From Paraburkholderia sp. (GTDB taxonomy: Bacteria; Pseudomonadota; Gammaproteobacteria; Burkholderiales; Burkholderiaceae), in NCBI RefSeq assembly GCF_024281035.1, contig NZ_JAMXLH010000063.1:1-64000 (forward strand): a DNA stretch of 64,000 nt, in the 5' to 3' direction. The translations under genes were made by a program, and so were the position numbers. Below, piece by piece: positions 27,107 through 36,213 of this stretch. The notes beneath the pieces were generated by a model. The model saw nothing but the letters and a program-made list of their open reading frames with translations, was not told the DNA's origin and did not search any database. The number at the start of each line of letters is the position of its first letter. Position 1 is the stretch's first letter.

Positions 27107-30100
27107 TCAGTGAAAATTACGGCTCTCGGTCGCGAGCCGCCCGAGCAGGCGGCTGTGATCCTCGAGCCGTTGCGCGACAAGGTGCACCACTTCGCCCTCG
27201 CGCTGCACGACGCCCGCCACGGCCATCAGCGACGCCCCGAGCAGTTCCTTGCGCTGTGTCTCGACGAGCGCCGCGTGCACGATCACGTTGACCGAGCCGG
27301 TCTCGTCCTCCAGCGAAACAAAAATCGTCCCGTTCGCGGTCCCCGGCCGCTGCCGCACCGTGACGATGCCGCACACGCGCGCAAGCGCGCCGTGACGGCA
27401 CTGCGCCAGTTGTGCCGCCGTGCGAAAGCGCTGCTTCGCGAGCCCGGGCCGCAATAGCTCCAGAGGATGCCGGTTCAGCGTGAGCCGCAAGCTCGCGTAA
27501 TCGGCGACGATCTCCGCGCCCTCGGACGCGCGCGGCAACGCGAGCGGCGCCTCGGCGACGCGCGCATCGCGCAGCAGCTCAGGCACCGCGTGCTGCGCGG
27601 TCACGGCCCACCACGCTTCGCGCCGGTGCCCCGCGAGGCTCGCGAGGGCGTTCGCCGCCGCGAGCGCCTCCAGTTCGCGCCGCGTGAGCGCCGCACGCCG
27701 TGCGAGATCGTCGACATCGGCGAACGACTCACGCGCGCGCGCCGTCATCACGCGCCGCGCGGCATCCTCCGAAAATCCCTTGATAAGACGGAAACCTAGC
27801 CGCACCGCCGGGCCGCCACGGCCGTAAAAACGCGGCGGCAGTGCGATCCGCGCGCGCAGCCTGCGTGCAAAGCGGCGCACAAGGCGGCTCGCGAACCGCG
27901 GCCTGCCGCGCGGCCACGCGGCGCGCAGCCGCTCCCGGTAATCCGCCGCCCTGGCGCGGCGCGCGCAAGCCGTATCAGTATCGACATCGGTATCGATCCG
28001 CACGCCCGGTCTGTCGCGCCGCTCCAGCACGCAATCCCAGTCGCTCGACGCGATATCGGGCGGCAACACCGTCACGCCGTGGCGCCTGGCGTCCTGCACG
28101 AGTTGCGACGGCGAATAGAATCCCAGCGGAAAACTGTTCAGCAATCCTGCAAGAAATGCGGCCGGCTCATAACGTTTGATCCACGCGCTCGTGTAGACGA
28201 GCAACGCAAAGCTCGCCGCATGGCTCTCCGGAAAGCCGTAATCGCCAAAGCCCTCGATCTGCTTGCAGATGCGCTCGGCGAACTCCTGCGTGTAGCCCTT
28301 CTTCAACATCCGCTGCGTGAGATCGGCCTGATACGGGCGCAGGTCGCCGTCGCGCCGCCAGGCGGCCATCGCGCGGCGCAGCTTGTCGGCTTCCTCGCCG
28401 GTGTAGTCGGCGGCGACCATCGCCAGGTGCATCACCTGCTCCTGGAAAATCGGCACGCCCAACGTGCGCGCCAGCGCCTCGCGCAGTTCGTCCTTCGCAT
28501 ACTCCACCGGCTCCAGCCCCTGGCGCCGCTTCAGGTACGGATGCACCATGCCGCCCTGGATCGGCCCGGGCCGCACGATCGCAACCTGAATCACGAGGTC
28601 GTAATACGTGCGCGGACGAAGCCGCGGCAGCATGCTCTGCTGCGCGCGCGATTCGATCTGGAACACGCCGACCGTATCCGCGTGGCAGCACATCTCGTAG
28701 ACCGCGGGATCTTCGGCGGGAATATCCTGCACGCGAAACGCGGGCAACCCGCGCCGCAACGCGATCAGATCCAGCGAGCGCCGGATCGCCGAGAGCATGC
28801 CGAGCGCGAGCACATCGACCTTCAGAAGCCGCAGCGCGTCGATATCGTCCTTGTCCCACTCGATCACATAGCGGTCCTTCATCGCGGCGTTCTCGATAGG
28901 CACGAGGCGCGACAGCTTGTCCTTCGCGATCACGAAGCCGCCCACGTGCTGCGACAGATGGCGTGGAAAACCGCGCAACTCGCGCGTGAGGCGAATGAGC
29001 TGCTGCGTGACGTGCGAATCCGGCGAGAAACCCGCCTCCTCCAGATGCTGCGCGATCGAATCGGCGCCGTCCCACCACTGATGCGCGCCCGAAAGCTTTT
29101 CGACGAGCGCCGTATCGAGCCCGAGCGCCTTGCCCACGTCGCGCAGCGCGCTGCGCGAACGGTAGGTGATGAGGGTTGCGGCGAGCGCGGCGCGGCGCTT
29201 GCCGTACTTGCGGTAGAGGTACTGGATCACTTCCTCGCGGCGCTGATGCTCGAAATCGACGTCGATATCGGGCGGTTCGTTGCGCGCGCGCGAGATAAAG
29301 CGCTCGACGAGCATGTTCATGCGCACGGGGTCGATCTCCGTGATCATGAGGCAATAGCAGACCACCGAATTCGCCGCGGATCCGCGCCCCTGGCACAGGA
29401 TGCCCTCGCCGCGCGCGTAGCGGACGATGTCGTGAACCGTCAGGAAGTACTTCTCGTACTTCAGTGCGGCAATGAGATCGAGTTCCTTCTCGATCTGCTT
29501 GCGGCGCTTGTCCGTCATGCCGTCGGGCCAGCGCTCGGCGGCGCCGCGCATGACCAGCTTGCGCAGCCACGAAGCCGGTGTCTCGCCTGCCGGCACCAGT
29601 TCCTCGGGATACTCGTAGGCCAGCTCGGCGAGCGAGAACATGCAGCGGCGTGCGACGTCGAGTGTCGCGTCGAGTGCGTCGCGCGGATACAGCGCGCCGA
29701 GCCGCACGCGCGAGCGCAAATGCCGCTCCGCATTCGGTTCGAGCGCGCGGCCGCACGCCGCCAGCGGCTGGCCGATGCGAATCGCGCTCAAGGTGTCCTG
29801 CAGCGGCTTGCGCGAGCGTGCATGCATCAGCACGCCGCCCGCCGCCACGAGCGGCAGGCCCGTCTCCTGAGAAACGAAACGCAGCGCCTCGATCTGCGTG
29901 TCGTCGCCGCCGGTCTGCCAGAGTTCGAGCACGAGCCACGCACGCTCCGCCGCGAAACCCGAGAGCCAGTGCGCGGCGCGTAGCGTCTGTGCAAGCGTCG
30001 CCGCGCGCTGCGGCACGAGAAGCAGCACGCAGTCGCGCAGATGCAGCAGGTGCGCGAAATCCGCATCGGGATGGGTGAAGTCATCCGGGTGCACGCGGTA

Positions 30101-30625
30101 GTGCCCCTTGTCCGCCCGCGAGCGCGCGAGCGTGATCAGCTCGCACAGGTTGCCGTAGCCCTCGCGGTTCATCGCGAGCGCGACCAGCGTGCAGAACGGC
30201 GCACCGCCGTCTTGCTCGACGAGATTCAGCTCGCTGCCGATCAAAAGCTGCAGCGACGGTACGAACGGCTCCGGCGCCTTGTCGCCGCGCCTATGCGCTT
30301 CGCGCGCGGCTTCGTCGTGCGCCTTTCTGAGCGGCTCGTCATGCTCGTTCAGTGCGCTGAAGGCGCGCACGACGCCCGCGAGCGAGCATTCGTCGGTGAT
30401 GGCGAGCGCGCGGTAACCATGACGGATCGCCTGCCCGACCAGTTCGTCCGGGCGCGACGCGCCGCGCAGGAACGTGAAATTGGTCAGGCAGTGCAGCTCC
30501 GCATAATCCGGCAAATGAGCAGGCAAATGCGCAGCTTGCGCCCTGCCCGGCTGCGAAGCTGGATAAGCCGGGGGATCAGTTGGCGGCGACGCGCGCGGCG
30601 CCTCGCCCGAACCGGACATCGACAT
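27107..30625 (-). CDS. dnaE2: Error-prone DNA polymerase DnaE2 (ImuC)
   Basis: 1172-residue C-family polymerase alpha subunit used in SOS mutagenesis with ImuA and ImuB. PHP domain begins YAELHCLTNFTFLRGASRPDEL (about residue 41). The catalytic aspartates lie in PDIDVDFEH, and the OB-fold near the C-terminus reads ARVCGIVTVRQRPGTANG. It is about 100 residues longer than most DnaE2: about 40 extra at the N-terminus and an Arg/Ala-rich insertion of roughly 69 residues (about 27810-28018) before AVRLGFRLIKGF. Third gene after imuA and imuB, 9 bp after imuB. Confidence 0.95.
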   Translation of the reverse strand: MSMSGSGEAPRASPPTDPPAYPASQPGRAQAAHLPAHLPDYAELHCLTNFTFLRGASRPDELVGQAIRHGYRALAITDECSLAGVVRAFSALNEHDEPLRKAHDEAAREAHRRGDKAPEPFVPSLQLLIGSELNLVEQDGGAPFCTLVALAMNREGYGNLCELITLARSRADKGHYRVHPDDFTHPDADFAHLLHLRDCVLLLVPQRAATLAQTLRAAHWLSGFAAERAWLVLELWQTGGDDTQIEALRFVSQETGLPLVAAGGVLMHARSRKPLQDTLSAIRIGQPLAACGRALEPNAERHLRSRVRLGALYPRDALDATLDVARRCMFSLAELAYEYPEELVPAGETPASWLRKLVMRGAAERWPDGMTDKRRKQIEKELDLIAALKYEKYFLTVHDIVRYARGEGILCQGRGSAANSVVCYCLMITEIDPVRMNMLVERFISRARNEPPDIDVDFEHQRREEVIQYLYRKYGKRRAALAATLITYRSRSALRDVGKALGLDTALVEKLSGAHQWWDGADSIAQHLEEAGFSPDSHVTQQLIRLTRELRGFPRHLSQHVGGFVIAKDKLSRLVPIENAAMKDRYVIEWDKDDIDALRLLKVDVLALGMLSAIRRSLDLIALRRGLPAFRVQDIPAEDPAVYEMCCHADTVGVFQIESRAQQSMLPRLRPRTYYDLVIQVAIVRPGPIQGGMVHPYLKRRQGLEPVEYAKDELREALARTLGVPIFQEQVMHLAMVAADYTGEEADKLRRAMAAWRRDGDLRPYQADLTQRMLKKGYTQEFAERICKQIEGFGDYGFPESHAASFALLVYTSAWIKRYEPAAFLAGLLNSFPLGFYSPSQLVQDARRHGVTVLPPDIASSDWDCVLERRDRPGVRIDTDVDTDTACARRARAADYRERLRAAWPRGRPRFASRLVRRFARRLRARIALPPRFYGRGGPAVRLGFRLIKGFSEDAARRVMTARARESFADVDDLARRAALTRRELEALAAANALASLAGHRREAWWAVTAQHAVPELLRDARVAEAPLALPRASEGAEIVADYASLRLTLNRHPLELLRPGLAKQRFRTAAQLAQCRHGALARVCGIVTVRQRPGTANGTIFVSLEDETGSVNVIVHAALVETQRKELLGASLMAVAGVVQREGEVVHLVAQRLEDHSRLLGRLATESRNFH

Positions 30626-30634
30626 GATCGCCGC

Positions 30635-32266
30635 TCAGCCGAAGAGCCCCTGCAGATACCACTGCCCGCCGATGCGCTCGCGATAGAGCCAGAACATGCG
30701 GCCCTGGTCGTCGGCGGCAACGTAGTAGTCGCGTCCGACGCCCTCGCCGTCCCACCAGCCGGTCTCGATGCGCTCGGTGCGCGTGAGCGTCTTCAGCGGC
30801 CGCCGGTAGACCGGGCGGTCGCCGCGCACGGCCAGCTTCAGCGGCTTTTCGAGCAGCCACGCCGGACGCGGCTGCGTCGGCAGCGGCATGTCGGGAAGAT
30901 CGAGCACGGACTGCACCGATGCCGCCCCCTGCACCTCCTGCGCTTCCTGCGCCTGCGCCCGGCCGCGCGGCTTGCGCGAAGACGCCCGGCGCGCAGGCGC
31001 ACCATCCGCACGATACGCGCGCGCCGCCATCGCATGCTCGGGCCGGTGATCGTCCTCGACGAACAGCTGCAGCACGTTCTGCTCGCCAAGCCGCGCGCCG
31101 ATGCGCTCGAACAGCTGCGCGAGCGGCGCGTCCGATGTCTCGGGCATCGGGAACAGCGTGTCATTGGGCGCGGCGTATTCGCTCACCTCGGACGCGATGA
31201 GCGCCAGCCCGATCACCGGCGCGGCAAGCTCGGTCTGATTGAGCTTTTCGCGCAGAAGCCACAACAGATGCCCGGCGTCGCGCGAAGGCGATGCCCACGC
31301 GAGCGTCAAACTCGACGTGCGCGGCGCGTGCCGCGAAGCCAGTTCGTGTTCGAGCCGCAACTCGAACGCGCTCAGCGCCGCATGCTGCGCAGCGAGCCAG
31401 CCCGCCAGCTGCATCACAAGCCGGCGCGCGGCGAAGAGCAGCGCCTCGGCGCTTTCCACCCGCGCCTGCAATTCGAGTTCGGCGCGAAACGACGGCGGCG
31501 CGCTGAACGCGATACGCGGATCGGGCGCCTCGCCGCGCGCCTGCGCGAGCCAGGTCAGCACGCCGTCGCCGAAACGCCGCGCAATGCCCTCGCGCGGCAG
31601 ACGCCGCAGGCCGCCAAGAGTCGCGCAGCCGATCTGCGTGAGCGCGTGATCGTGCTGCGCGGCGAATGGGGCGAGCGTGACCGGCAGCGTGTCGAGCACG
31701 CGCGCAAGCGTCGTCTCCTTGAGCACACGCCAGCGGCGCGACGTCCCCGAAGCGCGGGTGGCACGCGCCTGGGCGAGCGTCCACGCGCCCCAGGCGGTGG
31801 GCGCGCAGGCAATGCGCGCGGTGTGCCCGCAATCGGCTACCGTCGCCGCCACCTTCGCGAGCAGCGCGCGCACGCCGCCGAAAAGACGCAGCCCGGAGCC
31901 GACCTCCAGCAACAGCGTATGCGACTGCGCGAACGACACTTTCGGCGTATAGGCGAGCAGCGCAAGCGCGAGCGCTTCGAACGCACGGGTCTCGCGGGCC
32001 GGATCGGGTTCGAGCAGCACGAGCCCCGGCGCGAGCGCGAGTGCATGCGCGCGCGTGTTGTCTGCGCGCACGCCGAGCGCGAACGCATCGAGATCGGGAA
32101 TCAGGATGCGTGCGTGGTCGGCCAGCGCATAGCAGCGAGCCTCCTGCGCGGTGCGTGCGCCCTGCGGCTGCGCCTCAGAGGGATGCGGAAACGGCTGGTC
32201 CGGCAGCAGCGGTGGCCTCACGGCCTCCAGCGGCAAGAGCGGCAAGGTGACGGCGATCCACAACAT
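30635..32266 (-). CDS. imuB: Y-family polymerase-like protein ImuB
   Basis: 543-residue DinB/UmuC-like protein that lacks polymerase acidic residues and acts as the adaptor joining DnaE2 to the beta clamp. The start MLWIAVTLPLLPLEAV is typical of ImuB. The little-finger region and the C-terminal block GWWDGEGVGRDYYVAADDQG, then LYRERIGGQWYLQGLFG, are diagnostic. The first 92 bp overlap the end of imuA in another frame, so about 30 codons are read twice. The longer frame upstream to 32437 is a shadow inside imuA. Confidence 0.92.
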   Translation of the reverse strand: MLWIAVTLPLLPLEAVRPPLLPDQPFPHPSEAQPQGARTAQEARCYALADHARILIPDLDAFALGVRADNTRAHALALAPGLVLLEPDPARETRAFEALALALLAYTPKVSFAQSHTLLLEVGSGLRLFGGVRALLAKVAATVADCGHTARIACAPTAWGAWTLAQARATRASGTSRRWRVLKETTLARVLDTLPVTLAPFAAQHDHALTQIGCATLGGLRRLPREGIARRFGDGVLTWLAQARGEAPDPRIAFSAPPSFRAELELQARVESAEALLFAARRLVMQLAGWLAAQHAALSAFELRLEHELASRHAPRTSSLTLAWASPSRDAGHLLWLLREKLNQTELAAPVIGLALIASEVSEYAAPNDTLFPMPETSDAPLAQLFERIGARLGEQNVLQLFVEDDHRPEHAMAARAYRADGAPARRASSRKPRGRAQAQEAQEVQGAASVQSVLDLPDMPLPTQPRPAWLLEKPLKLAVRGDRPVYRRPLKTLTRTERIETGWWDGEGVGRDYYVAADDQGRMFWLYRERIGGQWYLQGLFG

Positions 32267-33008
32267 GATTGATCCCGGGCCGCGGCACGGCGGACGCCGG
32301 CCCGGCGAGGGGCAGCACGGCGTCCTGCAGCGGCAGCATGACGATGAGTGGCTGGGCGGGCGGCGGCCCGCGGCGTTTGAAGATATCGACGGACACGGCG
32401 CTGAGCTGCATCCACTGGCGCCGGTTGATACCGGCATCGGCGGGAGGCGGCACCGGCGTGCAGGTCATGCGTAACGGCGCGGGCGACGACTGGCTGCGCG
32501 CGGCGACCGGACGGATCAGAAACGCGAGCGCACGCGAATCCTGCGCGGCGACCTGCAGACGCCGCACCGCATCGGCGCGCACGCGCGCCTGCCAGAGCAG
32601 CACGGCGCCGATGCCGTCCTGACGCAGCGCCTGCTCGGCGACCCAGGGTGCATCGTCCTCGCCCGCGCGCACCCAGATCACATGATCGAGCGCGAGTCCC
32701 CACGCCCTGAGCGCACACGCATACGGCTGCCAGGGCGGCGCGACGAGCAGCACGTGGCGGCCGGCCGTGGCCGTCAGCGAACGCAGCGCGGGCGCGACGA
32801 GCCGCATCTCGCCGATGCCGCCCTGTTCGACCAGCAGCTCGGTCAGGCTGCCCGCAGGCCAGCCCGCGCCGGGCAGGAGCGCGTCGAGCGCAGCGTGCCC
32901 GCTCGGCACCGTGCGCCCGCTCGCGTGCGCGAGCTGATCGCCCTGCCAGATCCGGCTTTGCAACCGGGGCGGCAGATGGGCCGCCGCAAGCTGGAGTGCT
33001 GCTGCCAT
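32175..33008 (-). CDS. imuA: SOS cell-division/mutagenesis protein ImuA
   Basis: 277-residue RecA-superfamily protein of the ImuA/SulA-like group. It has the family segment SGHAALDALLPGAGWPAGSL near residues 36-55 and LLVAPPWQPYACALRAWGL near 86-104. It is the first gene of the imuA-imuB-dnaE2 cassette responsible for damage-induced mutagenesis. A perfect LexA box is 125 bp upstream of the start. Its last 30 codons overlap imuB. Confidence 0.92.
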   Translation of the reverse strand: MAAALQLAAAHLPPRLQSRIWQGDQLAHASGRTVPSGHAALDALLPGAGWPAGSLTELLVEQGGIGEMRLVAPALRSLTATAGRHVLLVAPPWQPYACALRAWGLALDHVIWVRAGEDDAPWVAEQALRQDGIGAVLLWQARVRADAVRRLQVAAQDSRALAFLIRPVAARSQSSPAPLRMTCTPVPPPADAGINRRQWMQLSAVSVDIFKRRGPPPAQPLIVMLPLQDAVLPLAGPASAVPRPGINHVVDRRHLAALAAGGREATAAAGPAVSASL

Positions 33009-33132
33009 GAGTTCGCTCTGTCAAAGGGGCTCGGCCGCCAGGGCTCGATTGAAAAGGAATAGATCGCCCTGCCCAGGCGGAAAACGGGGCATGACGAAAT
33101 CACCACGGACGCGGATTTCGCCGCGCCGTTAC

Positions 33133-33148
33133 CTGTATATTTATACAG
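33133..33148 (-). promoter_or_regulatory. LexA box
   Basis: CTGTATATTTATACAG is a perfect CTGT-N8-ACAG LexA operator with an AT-only centre. It is 125 bp upstream of imuA and marks the mutasome operon as SOS-controlled. Confidence 0.9.
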
Positions 33149-33278
33149 TATTTTTAACAATTTGGGAAAGCGGAAATGTGGCGGGAGGTAGGGGTGATGG
33201 ATGCGCTCGTGCCGCGATACCTGCGCGGGTATCGCGGCATGCGTTCCGGGCCACGCGTCAAATTCCGCCTACGCTTCG

Positions 33279-33358
33279 GTGACTACGCATACGCTGCTGT
33301 GACTACGCATACGCTGCTGTGACTACGCATACGCCGCTGTGACTACGCATACGCTTCG
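33279..33358. repeat. 20-bp tandem repeat, four copies
   Basis: Unit GTGACTACGCATACGCTGCT; units 1 and 2 are perfect, 3 has one change, 4 diverges at its end. The unit at 33339-33358 contains the last codons and stop of the chemoreceptor gene, so the array seems to have grown from that gene end. Confidence 0.93.
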
Positions 33359-34950
33359 ACGGCCGGCTGATCCTCCGGATTCTCGAAATCCGGCTGCGCC
33401 AGTGACGATGCCTCTACCCCGAGCCTGAAGAACAGCACGTCGGACGCCATCCTCGCCGCCTGCTCCTGCAGCGACTGGGCCGCCGCCGCGGCCTCCTCCA
33501 CCAGTGCGGCGTTCTGCTGGGTGACATCGTCGATCAGGTTGATCGCCTGATGCGCTTGCTGGATGCCCTTGCTCTGCTCGTCGGAAGCCACCGAGATTTC
33601 TTCCACGATATCGGACACGCGGCCAATCGCCTGGATCACCTTGTCCATCGTCGAGCCGACGTCGCCCGCCTGCTGGGCGCCTTGCTGCACCTTGCCGGAA
33701 GACACTTCGATCAGCGCCTTGATCTCCCTGGCTGCCGCCGACACGCGTTGCGCCAGCGCACGCACTTCCGTGGCGACTACCGCAAAACCGCGCCCCTGCT
33801 CCCCTGCGCGCGCGGCTTCAACAGCCGCATTGAGCGCGAGGATATTGGTCTGGAAGGCAATGCCCTCGATCATCCCGGTGATCTCCCCCACTTTGGCGGA
33901 GTCCGCGCTGATCTCCTGCATCGTCGCCACCATCGTGCCCACCGCCGAGCTTCCCGCATCGGTCAGCGCGCGCGCGTTGGCTGCGAGCGAATTGGCCTGG
34001 CGGGCGTTGTCGGCGTTCTGCTTCACGGTTTCGGTCAGCTCAGTCATGCTCGCGGCCGTCTGCTCAAGCGATGCAGCCTGCTCTTCCGTGCGCGCAGAGA
34101 GGTCCTGGTTGCCCGCCGCGATCTGCTCCGATGCAACCGTCACCGATTCGCTGCTGTCGCGAATCTCCCGGATGGTGGTGGCCAGCCGCTCGCTCATGGC
34201 CTTCATGGCTTCGAGCAACTGCCCGAACTCGCCCGTCGCGTCCACGACGATCTCGGTGTCGAGCCGGCCTTGTGCAATGTCACTGGCGATACTCACCGTC
34301 TTGCGCAACGGCCGCGTAATGGATCGGGTCAGATAAAGCGCCGCGCCGACCGAATAAAGCGCGCCGACCAGCAGCAGCGCAGCGGAAATCCACCTCAATC
34401 GCGATGCCTTGGTCGCGCCGTCGACATCGGTCTGTCTCGCCAGGTCCGCGTTGAGTTGCACGTCCTGCTTGAGCAGAGCGGTCACGCTGTCGCCGATGGG
34501 GAGAACGCTGCCCACCTGCCAGGCGAGCGCGCCGTCGAAGTCGCCCTGCCCGGCAAGCGTCAGTTCCTTCTCGACTGCTGTCTGAAACTGTGCGATCTGG
34601 CCATCGATCCTGTCTGCCAGCACGCGCGCTTCGCTATTCGCTACGCCGCCCGGGTAGTAGCCTTTCCAGTCCTCTTGGGTTTGTACCAGGGAATGGCGAA
34701 TCGCCGGGATGAACGACTTGTCCTTCTGCGCGACCATGCGCCAGAGCCCAAGACGCGAATTGAGCGTATCGGTCTGGGTCGCGCTCAGATAGCCGGTCGG
34801 AATGACGATGCTGCTATAGGTGCCGTGTAACGCATCGCTTAAGGCTGAAATGCCGCTTACGACGAATCCGCCGATTATCAGCGTACCCACCGTGCTCACC
34901 GCAATGACAAGAATGATCCTGGATTTAACCGTCGAAAAAAGCTGTTTCAT
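33343..34950 (-). CDS. Methyl-accepting chemotaxis protein
   Basis: 535-residue transmembrane chemoreceptor. TM1 is about 11-32, followed by a periplasmic four-helix-bundle-like sensor (to about 188), TM2 about 190-212, HAMP about 213-265 and the cytoplasmic signalling domain. The hairpin tip reads EGIAFQTNILALNAAVEAAR, then GEQGRGFAVVATEVR. No CheR-tethering pentapeptide is seen; it ends VEAYA. The signal sensed is unknown. No che genes are nearby. Start at 34950 after GGAG. Confidence 0.93.
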   Translation of the reverse strand: MKQLFSTVKSRIILVIAVSTVGTLIIGGFVVSGISALSDALHGTYSSIVIPTGYLSATQTDTLNSRLGLWRMVAQKDKSFIPAIRHSLVQTQEDWKGYYPGGVANSEARVLADRIDGQIAQFQTAVEKELTLAGQGDFDGALAWQVGSVLPIGDSVTALLKQDVQLNADLARQTDVDGATKASRLRWISAALLLVGALYSVGAALYLTRSITRPLRKTVSIASDIAQGRLDTEIVVDATGEFGQLLEAMKAMSERLATTIREIRDSSESVTVASEQIAAGNQDLSARTEEQAASLEQTAASMTELTETVKQNADNARQANSLAANARALTDAGSSAVGTMVATMQEISADSAKVGEITGMIEGIAFQTNILALNAAVEAARAGEQGRGFAVVATEVRALAQRVSAAAREIKALIEVSSGKVQQGAQQAGDVGSTMDKVIQAIGRVSDIVEEISVASDEQSKGIQQAHQAINLIDDVTQQNAALVEEAAAAAQSLQEQAARMASDVLFFRLGVEASSLAQPDFENPEDQPAVEAYA

Positions 34951-35892
34951 CGGAGACTCCGTAACCAGATCTGATTTTATGGAAGAGGAATATCTTCAGG
35001 TGCCGCTTACCCTAATCAGATCGCATTTTTATTTTTCAGCTGCCCGAATCCGCCATCACGCGTTCCGGCGCAACCGTCTTGATCTTTCCGACATACTTAT
35101 CGCGGCAACTCGACCGGCAGATGCATACGGTTTTTCCGATCGGCGCACGATTTATCCGTAATTCTGCGAAAAATACGCCATGGCGGAACGTCGCCAATTG
35201 TCGCGAGCGCACCGGCAATCCCAGCAGCGGCTGCCGCCAATGGATGCCTTCCGTTCCACGCAGGAAGACAGAGAACCTGCGACCGGGCAACCTCCACACC
35301 AACCACGAATATGGAATTAGCAAAGCGAATATCGGCATCCGGCATTCGTGCTCACGCCATAATCCATTTAATTGCCAATATATGAAAGCCAAAGCAAGAG
35401 CAAACCCGCGAGCAAACGTTTCACTCATCAGACGGCTGACTTTCATCAATTGAAACTCCGGCATGCCCTGCACTTTGGCGTGAGCCATCCCGCACGCCGT
35501 AAAACGTTTGCTCATCCGCAGAGACGGCACAGTTTATTCGCATATTAGCTTCGCGATTTTAAATGGCAGCGAATGATAACCAGGTTGCTGTTTACATCGC
35601 GAACCACGTCGTGACGCACGCCGCGCATATCGGGATAGCATTGCGCGGCGAGCCTTGCACGCTTGCTCACATCGTGAGCCGCCGGGTGCCGCGCGATCGG
35701 AATCAATCGAAAAAAACCCGGACGGCCACTAGAATTTGCAACAGCCATAAAACGGTGCCCCACACAGGCATGAACGTCGCTATACTCGCGCTTAGCGGTC
35801 ACAAATCCATGGCTCGGAAAAGCGCGCGATCTGCGCGGGTTCCGGCGCCAGTCAGCTGACCGTACCACGCTATAATCAGCACACCATCACGA
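34951..35892. other. 940-bp region of atypical composition without a confident gene
   Basis: AT content is visibly higher than in the flanks. A minus frame at 35036-35530 (ATG codons at 35530 and 35443) encodes two hydrophobic stretches (FALALAFIYWQLNGLW, IFALLIPYSWLVW) but uses many codons ending in A or T and then becomes Arg/Cys-rich. A competing minus frame at 35097-35345 is equally plausible. Frames at 35545-35868 have no family character. I read it as decayed or foreign DNA and call no gene. Confidence 0.4.
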
Positions 35893-36213
35893 ATGTCCGC
35901 GTTATCCATGAAGGGAAAAATCGCCGACGGCGAGGCCCGCGAACGATTGATCATGTGGATTCGCCGCCGCATGGCCGAGTTTGGCATTACACCCCAGGCC
36001 CTCGCTGAATCGCTCCAGTATGACCGGGACCACCCGCCGCTTTACCGCGATGCGCGTGGAAACGAATGGAACGGAAAGGGCGCGATGCCGCACTGGTTGA
36101 GTGCCGCGCGCAATGCAGGCGTCAATCCAGATTTCTTCCGTATCGACCCTGCACCGCAGGGGTCGGCCTCCGACAGCAGCAACGAGCCCAAACAGCCCGA
36201 TCTGTTCGGATAA
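35893..36213 (+). CDS. Short H-NS-family protein
   Basis: 106-residue protein ending in an H-NS C-terminal DNA-binding domain (YRDARGNEWNGKGAMPHWL, then SAARNAGVNPDFFRI, about 50-85). The preceding segment RRRMAEFGITPQALAESL matches the linker of Burkholderia H-NS proteins, but most of the N-terminal dimerisation helix is missing. It could be a partial antagonist of full-length H-NS or a minor silencer. Start at 35893 or 35908 is undecided; neither has a ribosome-binding site. TATAAT lies at about 35871-35876. Confidence 0.7.
   Translation: MSALSMKGKIADGEARERLIMWIRRRMAEFGITPQALAESLQYDRDHPPLYRDARGNEWNGKGAMPHWLSAARNAGVNPDFFRIDPAPQGSASDSSNEPKQPDLFG

Noticed and set aside
32218..33024. 268-residue minus frame overlapping imuA
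   Set aside because: Arg/Ala-rich alternative frame of imuA; the other frame carries the ImuA family motifs.
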